This document shows, in pieces, positions 9,493-16,400 of a stretch of DNA of 64,000 bases. The notes under the pieces are model-generated. The model saw only the letters and a list, made by a program, of their open reading frames with translations, was not told the DNA's origin and searched no databases. This DNA comes from Syntrophus buswellii (GTDB lineage Bacteria > Desulfobacterota > Syntrophia > Syntrophales > Syntrophaceae), in NCBI RefSeq assembly GCF_046097065.1, contig NZ_CP175563.1:2294001-2358000 (forward strand). Reading direction: 5' to 3'. Numbering within the stretch: the stretch's first letter is position 1; each line of letters begins with the position of its first letter. The translations under genes and the position numbers were made by a program.

Positions 9493-9861
9493 CTAACGAT
9501 TTAAGGTAGAAACAATAAGCCAATAGCACCCGGCCGTCAGAATTATTGAAACGGCCAGGCTCAGATAAAAATTAACCCCTTGCCTCAACAACAGCGGCAG
9601 CGACACAAACAAAGCCAGTGAAGGCAGAACAAGCCAGAAGATGCCGGATGCCAGCGCACTCACTTTTGCGACGTCATGCGTATCGATGTACAACCAGATC
9701 ATTGCCAGAACAGAAACAAAGGGAATCGACGCCAATACCGCACCAATCAAGGAACTGCGTTTGACAATTTCAGAGATCAGCACCACCAGTAAGGTTGTTA
9801 TCACAATTTTTATGAGATAGTAACTCAAGGAATCCTCATAACAACAAATAAGCACCATCAC
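9493..9861 (-). CDS. DUF3147 small integral membrane protein
   Basis: 122-residue protein with four predicted membrane helices and the conserved opening YYLIKIVITTLLVVLISEI and centre IWLYIDTHDVAKVSALASGI typical of DUF3147. Function unknown; inner membrane. The start could be GTG (9861) or the adjacent ATG (9858), preceded closely by GGAG. It precedes the methyltransferase on the same strand. Confidence 0.8.
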   Translation of the reverse strand: MMVLICCYEDSLSYYLIKIVITTLLVVLISEIVKRSSLIGAVLASIPFVSVLAMIWLYIDTHDVAKVSALASGIFWLVLPSLALFVSLPLLLRQGVNFYLSLAVSIILTAGCYWLIVSTLNR

Positions 9862-9889
9862 TCCATGTTTTATTTCAGCATCCCGTGTT

Positions 9890-10034
9890 CTACCTGACCG
9901 TCACTTTCGGCCTGATCGGATTCCTTTTCTCATAAAACGGAACTCCTGCGCTCTGGATAGGATCAACGACACCGTAGTTGCCGATGCCATGGGAAATGGA
10001 CAGATCAATTTCATAAGGCAGGAATAACAAAAAA
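9890..10034 (-). pseudogene. C-terminal remnant of a minimal nucleotidyltransferase (MNT)
   Basis: In the 145 bases after the dapF-like stop, the minus strand encodes LPYEIDLSISHGIGNYGVVD and then IQSAGVPFYEKRNP, ending in a stop. This matches the usual C-terminus of small DNA-polymerase-beta-like nucleotidyltransferases, the antitoxin partner of HEPN toxins (pattern PY.IDLS.F..I.N..L.DHI...G..FY). The catalytic GS...D.D N-terminal part is missing. The frame runs back into the epimerase gene without a plausible start. Interpreted as debris of an MNT/HEPN module. Confidence 0.55.
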
Positions 10035-10883
10035 TTACAGTCCTGTTCCTTCAAACATTTCCTGATCCATGTTCCCCTCACACACTCTCGTCACGGGACC
10101 TGTCATTGTGGCAAAAAACCCCTTGCTGAACTGAATTCCGATCTTGCCGCCCGGCATGTGAACAGTGATATCCGACCCGCAGCGTCCCAGTTTGCAGGCA
10201 ACAGCCGCAGCAGCGGTGCTGCTGCTTCCCGATGCCAGAGTATAGCCGGCGCCGCGCTCCCAGATTTCAATTTGGATGTTGCCGCGATCAAGGACTTTCA
10301 TAAACTGAACATTCGTCCGATTCGGAAATCTCGGGTCGTTCTCAATAAGGGGGCCATAATGATGGGCGTCAACCGATGACGGATCGTCGCTAAGGACGAC
10401 ACAGTGAGGATTTCCCACCGTTGCCGCGCAGAATGTAAAAATCCTTCCGTTGATGTCCATCGTTTCGTTCAAAACTTCACGGGGCGGTCCGGCAACGGGA
10501 ATGCTTGTGCTGTCGAAACGCACTTCACCCATCTTCACGGAAACCACTTTACCCCTGTCCTCAACCTTGCATGAAACAACCCCTCCCGGGGTTTCCACTG
10601 AAAAAGATTGCTCCCCTACCAGCCCTTCATCATAGAGTGACCGGGCAAAAATGCGAAGGCCGTTTCCGCTCTTTTCCGCTTCGCTTCCATCGGGATTGAA
10701 GATGCGAAGACCGAAATCACATGACAGGCTGTTAACCGGTCCATAGAGGATGCCATCTGATCCTACGCCGTAATTGCGGTGGCAGATCAGCCGCACAATG
10801 TCTCCGGAGAGCTCCCCCTCAAACGCTTCGGGACGCAAGACGATGTAGTCGTTTCCTAAGGCATGATACTTGAGATATTTCAT
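10035..10883 (-). CDS. DapF-family epimerase homologue lacking both catalytic cysteines
   Basis: 282-residue protein with the duplicated DapF fold and family motifs (HALGNDYIV at 7-15, FNPDGSEAE at 62-70, TVGNPHCVV, WERGAGYTLASG). Diaminopimelate epimerase uses two cysteines as acid/base in MCGNG and ACGTG. Here these positions read KSGNG (Ser72) and ASGSS (Ser218). The remaining substrate-binding residues look kept. It may be an active Ser/Ser variant, an epimerase for another amino acid, or a non-racemising paralogue; annotating it simply as dapF would be unsafe. ATG at 10883. A possible small gene lies 27 bases upstream. Confidence 0.85.
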   Translation of the reverse strand: MKYLKYHALGNDYIVLRPEAFEGELSGDIVRLICHRNYGVGSDGILYGPVNSLSCDFGLRIFNPDGSEAEKSGNGLRIFARSLYDEGLVGEQSFSVETPGGVVSCKVEDRGKVVSVKMGEVRFDSTSIPVAGPPREVLNETMDINGRIFTFCAATVGNPHCVVLSDDPSSVDAHHYGPLIENDPRFPNRTNVQFMKVLDRGNIQIEIWERGAGYTLASGSSSTAAAAVACKLGRCGSDITVHMPGGKIGIQFSKGFFATMTGPVTRVCEGNMDQEMFEGTGL

Positions 10884-10910
10884 TTTTCCAGTATTTCAGT
10901 CTCCTTTTCT

Positions 10911-11162
10911 TCAGGGATTCTGCCAGTACGTCTTCCACAAAGGGTTATCGCTTCCCTTTTCCACGATGGAGGAATACAGAACTCTTTCCCTGGTGAAGAG
11001 CAACATCATCATGTCGTACCGGATCACACTGCCGCGGGCAGCCAGGCCTGCACTGAGCCGGATCGTGTCGCTTATGGGCATCCCCAGGCTCAACGAAACT
11101 CCCTGGTAGGCGCTGCGCTCGAAAGTCAGGGCAAATCCATCCGCCGGAACCCGTCGCATCAT
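10911..11162 (-). CDS. Hypothetical protein (weak candidate)
   Basis: 83-codon frame upstream of the dapF-like gene on the same strand, with a strong AGGAGGGG about 15 bases before the double ATG. That is farther than usual. No domain recognised; the middle (GVSLSLGMPISDTIRLSAGL) is mildly hydrophobic. It may be a decayed gene fragment or a spurious frame. Confidence 0.35.
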   Translation of the reverse strand: MMRRVPADGFALTFERSAYQGVSLSLGMPISDTIRLSAGLAARGSVIRYDMMMLLFTRERVLYSSIVEKGSDNPLWKTYWQNP

Positions 11163-11263
11163 CCCCTTGCTTACGTTTTCCCCTCCTGGAAGTTATCCGT
11201 TTTTTTCAGCATCCCGTTTTCCGCTCCGCCACAGTTTCGCATGCCTTGGGAACTGCACCCAGC

Positions 11264-12409
11264 TTATAATCCCAGCGTCCGGGCGATAATGACCTTCATG
11301 ATCTCATTGGAACCGGCGTAAATCCTCATGATCCGGACATCCCGCCAGGCCCGGGCGATGGGATACTCTTCGCAGTACCCGTATCCTCCGTGAAGCTGCA
11401 GGCAGCGGTCGGCCACCCGGCCGGCCATGTCGGTGATCCAGTACTTCGCCATGGACACCTCCCGGGTGAGATCCCTGCCCTCCATGTGCTCAACGATCAT
11501 CTTGTCGATGAACGTCCGCCCAAGCTCAATTTCCGTCGCCATCTCGGCAAATTCGAACTGGGAATTCTGAAACCGGGAGATGGGCCTCCCGAAAACCGTC
11601 CGCTCCCGGCAGTAGGCAATGGTGTTCTCCAACAGAAATTCCGCAATCACCTGCGCCCCGATCGCCACGACAAGGCGCTCCTGCTGCAGCATCTCCATCA
11701 TTTTCCGGAATCCCGTTCCCTTCTCCCCCAAGCGGTTCGACCTGGGAATCCGGCAATCGGAAAAAAAGAGCTCCGCCGTGTCCTGGCTGTGCCAGCCGAT
11801 TTTTTTCAGATTGCGCCCTTTTTCAAATCCCGGCGTTCCCGCTTCCACAAGAAAGAGATCAAGCGCCCTGTGCGGGTCCACCACCGCCGGATCTCTGGCC
11901 ACCAGGACGATGAGGTCACAATTGATCCCGTTGCTGATGAACGTTTTCTGCCCGTTGATCACGAACTCGTCCCCGTCTTCCACGGCGGTGGTGCGTATGG
12001 CCGCCAGATCGCTGCCCGTGTTGGGTTCCGTCATGCCGATGGCCGTAATGATGTCGCCGGAGATGCAGCCGGGAAGGTAGCGGTGCTTCTGCTCCTCTGA
12101 ACCGTATTCGATCAGATAGGGAAGCACGACGGTGTTGTGCAGCCGGGCCGCGAGCCCCGTGAAATTGGTCCGGGCCAGTTCCTCGATGACGATGACCTCA
12201 TAAAGAAAATCAGCAGCCGGTCCTCCGTAGTCCTCGGGAACGCTCATCCCGAGGTACCCCTGTGCACCCATCTTCTTCCAGACGTCCCGGGGAACGATCC
12301 CCGCCTCTTCCCACTCCTCGATGTGGGGGATGACTTCCCTTGTCAGAAATTTCTTCACCGCATCCCGAAAGATCCTATGTTCCTGTGTGTACTGGATGAT
12401 ATCCATCAT
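11264..12409 (-). CDS. Acyl-CoA dehydrogenase, long-chain/isovaleryl type
   Basis: FAD-dependent acyl-CoA dehydrogenase of 382 residues from the ATG at 12409, preceded by AAGGAG at ideal spacing. FAD/substrate motifs AIGMTEPNTGSDLAAIRT and FISNG are present. The base at the usual medium/short-chain position is replaced by Ala (IYAGSNEIMK), while a Glu occurs in LQQERLVVAIGA, as in long-chain and isovaleryl enzymes. It should feed electrons to ETF during fatty or branched acyl-CoA oxidation. No ETF or CoA ligase adjoins it. A sigma-70-like promoter lies upstream at 12617-12646. Confidence 0.92.
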   Translation of the reverse strand: MMDIIQYTQEHRIFRDAVKKFLTREVIPHIEEWEEAGIVPRDVWKKMGAQGYLGMSVPEDYGGPAADFLYEVIVIEELARTNFTGLAARLHNTVVLPYLIEYGSEEQKHRYLPGCISGDIITAIGMTEPNTGSDLAAIRTTAVEDGDEFVINGQKTFISNGINCDLIVLVARDPAVVDPHRALDLFLVEAGTPGFEKGRNLKKIGWHSQDTAELFFSDCRIPRSNRLGEKGTGFRKMMEMLQQERLVVAIGAQVIAEFLLENTIAYCRERTVFGRPISRFQNSQFEFAEMATEIELGRTFIDKMIVEHMEGRDLTREVSMAKYWITDMAGRVADRCLQLHGGYGYCEEYPIARAWRDVRIMRIYAGSNEIMKVIIARTLGL

Positions 12410-12616
12410 CAGGCTCCTTTTTACACCACGTCCTCTTTCTTCGGCTAACCGCATCGGCCGATTCGTCGGCTCCTCAACTCGCCGTTTATTGGCCCTGCTT
12501 GGCCGCCTCCTTACCGCCCTGTCCTTTATCGATCTGAAGAGTCTTGGAACAACCCCGCGGGTTTTACTTGATTATACAATATGTTCCCAAAGATCCCATC
12601 CCCTGCCTGTTCATAG

Positions 12617-12646
12617 CTTATAGAGCACATGTCAAAAATGTGTCAA
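12617..12646 (-). promoter_or_regulatory. Sigma-70-like promoter of acyl-CoA dehydrogenase gene
   Basis: On the minus strand, TTGACA (12646-12641) and TATAAG (12622-12617) are separated by 18 bases, about 210 bases before the acyl-CoA dehydrogenase start. The rest of the roughly 380-base divergent gap (12410-12790) shows no other feature. Confidence 0.55.
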
Positions 12647-12790
12647 CAAGAAAGCCTCCCATTGCGGATTCTTTGCAAGAGCGGGAAACCAGATCGACGA
12701 TCATGATGCCGCGGGATTAAATGTTTGCATAAATAGAGGAACTGGTTTATGAAATTACGAAATTTTTATATCCACCCTGGAGGTAAGCGA

Positions 12791-13324
12791 ATGAAGCACT
12801 TTGGATTGATTCTGTCCCTGTTCCTGATCTGCCTTTTTTCCGGCAGCTGTCTGTCACTGGCTGCAGACGGTTCCAACGTACCGCTGAACATCGGAGTTGT
12901 CGACTATCAGAAGATCATGCGAACGGCAAAAGCCACGAAAAGCGCCCAGGAAGTCTTTGAAAAGGAATTGCAGACAGCCAAGGATACCCTTGCCGCCAAA
13001 GAGAAGGAAGTCCAGGCCATGGAAGAGGATCTGAAGAAGCAGTCACCAAAACTTCCCGTCAAGAAACGCAAGGAAAAAGAGGAAGAGATTGCCAAGGCGG
13101 CCAGTGACCTCAAACGGCTGGACAGCGAAAAGGGAGAGGAGTTTCGCCAGAAGGCCGCTGAAATCAATCAGAAGATCCTGGGAGAAATCCGGGAAGTCGT
13201 CGATCAAATTCGCCAGCAGGAGCAGTACACGCTGATCTTAGAAAAGAACACCCTGGTATCGTACGACCAAGCCATCGATATCACAGACAAGGCCATCCAA
13301 TTTTACGACACGAAAAAGAAGTAA
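12791..13324 (+). CDS. Skp/OmpH-family periplasmic chaperone
   Basis: 177-residue secreted protein from the ATG at 12791, supported by TGGAGG eight bases upstream; a 14-codon longer frame exists. A signal peptide (LILSLFLICLFSGSCLSLAA) precedes a Skp-like body: a beta start (NIGVVDYQKIM), a long charged coiled coil (about residues 50-130) and a C-terminal hydrophobic element (YTLILEKNTLVSYDQAIDIT). Skp-type proteins hold outer-membrane proteins in the periplasm. It converges on the large TpsA gene, so an accessory role for surface proteins is possible but only inferred; no bamA or lpxD adjoins it. Confidence 0.85.
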   Translation: MKHFGLILSLFLICLFSGSCLSLAADGSNVPLNIGVVDYQKIMRTAKATKSAQEVFEKELQTAKDTLAAKEKEVQAMEEDLKKQSPKLPVKKRKEKEEEIAKAASDLKRLDSEKGEEFRQKAAEINQKILGEIREVVDQIRQQEQYTLILEKNTLVSYDQAIDITDKAIQFYDTKKK

Positions 13325-13368
13325 CGCTTTCTCCCAGAAACGACTCACTTCCAACATCCATCCCGATG

Positions 13369-13402
13369 CACGGGGGGTAGGCAAGCCTCCGTTTCCCCCG
13401 TG
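13369..13402. terminator. Hairpin between convergent skp-like and tpsA genes
   Basis: CACGGGGG (13369-13376) pairs with CCCCCGTG (13395-13402), with an inner AGGC/GCCT pairing in the loop. Its position between two convergent stops suggests a terminator; there is no long U-run. Confidence 0.5.
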
Positions 13403-13434
13403 TCGGATCGCCAGAATAGTTTTGATGATCAGCC

Positions 13435-16400
13435 TTACGGATAGATACCCTTCCCGTTCAACAGGACTTTGCCTGGAGCACTGGACACCACCACATCCAA
13501 GTCCGCAGGGCCTCTAAGATTCGCTGAAACGCCATTCACCAGAGAGGACGCCTTCAAGGTCAGCAAGCCGCTCGCATTCACATATGGACGCGCCGCCGTA
13601 CCGATGGTTGAGCCACTCAGGGTCGCATTTCCGGCGGTCAGTGTATAGGCGCCGTTAATGGCTCCCGATCCGGCATTAAGAGTCACACGATTGGTTCCGG
13701 CATTCAGACTTCCCAAAAGGGTGAGACTTCCATGTGAGGTGACCGTCACCGCACCGGAAAGAGTGGAGCCACCAAGGTTCAGATCATCGGCATCCACAAG
13801 GGTCAGCTTTTTGCCAGCCTTCACAATGACCTTGGAAAAATCGTTTGTCGACGTATTCAATACAATATCATGGGTCCCGGCGTTCAGCGTTGTTGTCCCC
13901 GACACCGAAATCCTGCCGCTGTCCGTGATGTCGCCTCCCGCGCGAACGCTCAGGGCGCCGCTTGCCGTCGTCGTCGTCAGGTTGATCCCCGTCGAATCGA
14001 CCAGCGTCACGTTCCGACCGATGGCGGACACCGTGCCGTAATCGCTCTTCCCATAATTCAGGACAATGTCGCTCTCACCCGAATTCAGCGTCGTCTTTCC
14101 AGATACCGAAACCTTCCCGCTGTCCGTGATGTCGCCTCCCGCGCGAACGCTCAGGGTACCGCTCGCCGTCGTCGTCGTCAGGTTGATCCCCGTCGAATCG
14201 ACCAGCGTCACGTTCCGACCGGTTGCGGACACCGTACCGTAATCGCTCTTCCCATAATTCAGGACAATGTCGCTCTCACCCGAATTCAGCGTCGTCTTTC
14301 CAGATACCGAAACCTTCCCGCTGTCCGTGATGTCGCCTCCCGCGCGAACGCTCAGGGTACCGCTCGCCGTCGTCGTCGTCAGGTTGATCCCCGTCGAATC
14401 GACCAGCGTCACGTTCCGACCGATGGCGGACACCGTGCCGTAATCGCTCTTCCCATAATTCAGGACAATGTCGCTCTCACCCGAATTCAGCGTCGTCTTT
14501 CCAGATACCGAAACCTTCCCGCTGTCCGTGATGTCGCCTCCCGCGCGAACGCTCAGGGCGCCGCTCGCCGTCGTCGTCGACAGGTTGATCCCCGTCGAAT
14601 CGACCAGCGTCACGTTCCGACCGGTTGCGGACACCGTGCCGTAATCGCTCTTCCCATAATTCAGGACAATGTCGCTCTCACCCGAATTCAGCGTCGTCTT
14701 TCCAGATACCGAAACCTTCCCGCTGTCCGTGATGTCGCCTCCCGCGCGAACGCTCAGGGTACCGCTCGCCGTCGTCGTCGTCAGGTTGATCCCCGTCGAA
14801 TCGACCAGCGTCACGTTCCGACCGATGGCGGACACCGTGCCGTAATCGCTCTTCCCATAATTCAGGACAATGTCGCTCTCACCCGAATTCAGCGTCGTCT
14901 TTCCAGATACCGAAACCTTCCCGCTGTCCGTGATGTCGCCTCCCGCGCGAACGCTCAGGGCGCCGCTCGCCGTCGTCGTCGACAGGTTGATCCCCGTCGA
15001 ATCGACCAGCGTCACGTTCCGACCGGTTGCGGACACCGTGCCGTAATCGCTCTTCCCATAATTCAGGACAATGTCGCTCTCACCCGAATTCAGCGTCGTC
15101 TTATCAGATACCGAAACCTTCCCGCTGTCCGTGATGTCGCCTCCCGCGCGAACGCTCAGGGTACCGCTCGCCGTCGTCGTCGACAAGTTGATCCCCGTCG
15201 AATCGACCAGCGCCACGTTCCGACCGGTTGCGGACACCGTTTCGAAGTCGTTGCCCGAGGCCGTCAGATCGATGTCGTTCGTTCCGGCTGCGAGGCTTGC
15301 CTTTCCCGTTACGATGAAAGAACCGCCATTCTGCGTTACGCCACTGCCTGCCGTCAACCCAGCATTGCTCACACTGAGGGTCGCTGCGTTAATCCCGCTG
15401 AGGGTAATATCTCCGCTTTCCGTATAGGTTTTTCCGCTGCCATTCCGCAGCGAGACCGTCACGGCACCCGTCCCCGCATCGATCAAGGTTCCGGGGGCCT
15501 GGAAAATCACGGCAGGACCCTCCTCCCGATCGGCATCCACCACTCCGTTGGCAGTGGTGTCGTTTGCCACCAGGTTCAGATTTGAACTGTCCGTGGTGAT
15601 ATCTCCATTGAGAATTACGCTTCTTCCTGCCGCCAACGTCAGATCGCCCCCGTTTCCGGAAGGATTGTTCACGGTGATGGATGAGTTCAACGTGATATCG
15701 TTGCTCGCCTGGAGGGTCAGGTTGCTGCCCCCGCCGAGCCAGGTGGCGACGTCATCAGCCGGCAGATTAACACTTGCACCGCTGGAATCCCCAAAGGCAT
15801 ATTTCGAAAACAGGTAAACTGCGCCGCTGTCGGTTTCGCTTTCATCGGCACCGTCATTACCCCAGGCACCAACGGCAAGAAGATTTCCTGCGCCATTGAG
15901 CGAAACCGAACGGCCGAAGTAATCTCCATCTTCCAGAATTCCTACGTCCGAATCCTTACCGCCCGAATACCCCTTTCCCATAATCCCCTGAAGGCTGCCG
16001 CCGTTGAAATCCGTGGCCGAAAAACTGAACAGGTAAACCGCTCCGCTGTCTTCTGAAGTATTTTCAAAGCCATCATCCCAATCGGCTCCAACAGCCAGGC
16101 GGTTGCCGGTATTATTGAGCGATACTGAAACGCCAAAATTATCGTAATTCTCCAGATCGGCAACATCCACATCCTTGTCACCCCCGTACCCCCTGCCGAT
16201 GATCCCCTGAAGTCTGCCGCCGCTGAAATCCGTGTCCGAAAAACTGAACAGGTAAGCCGCTCCGCCGTCCTCCGTGTCGTCTACTGCTCCATCGTCTCCC
16301 TCAGCTCCTACAGCCAGGCGGTCTCCCGATCCGTTCAACGACGCAGAAATGCCGAAGCTGTCTCCACTTGCCAGGCGCGCAACATCCACATCCCTGTCAC

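Noticed and set aside
13870..15585. 571-codon plus-strand frame with Arg-rich repeats opposite tpsA
   Set aside because: It is the antisense reading of the 201-bp repeat array; in-frame periodicity keeps the opposite strand open. No ribosome site and atypical Arg-rich composition.
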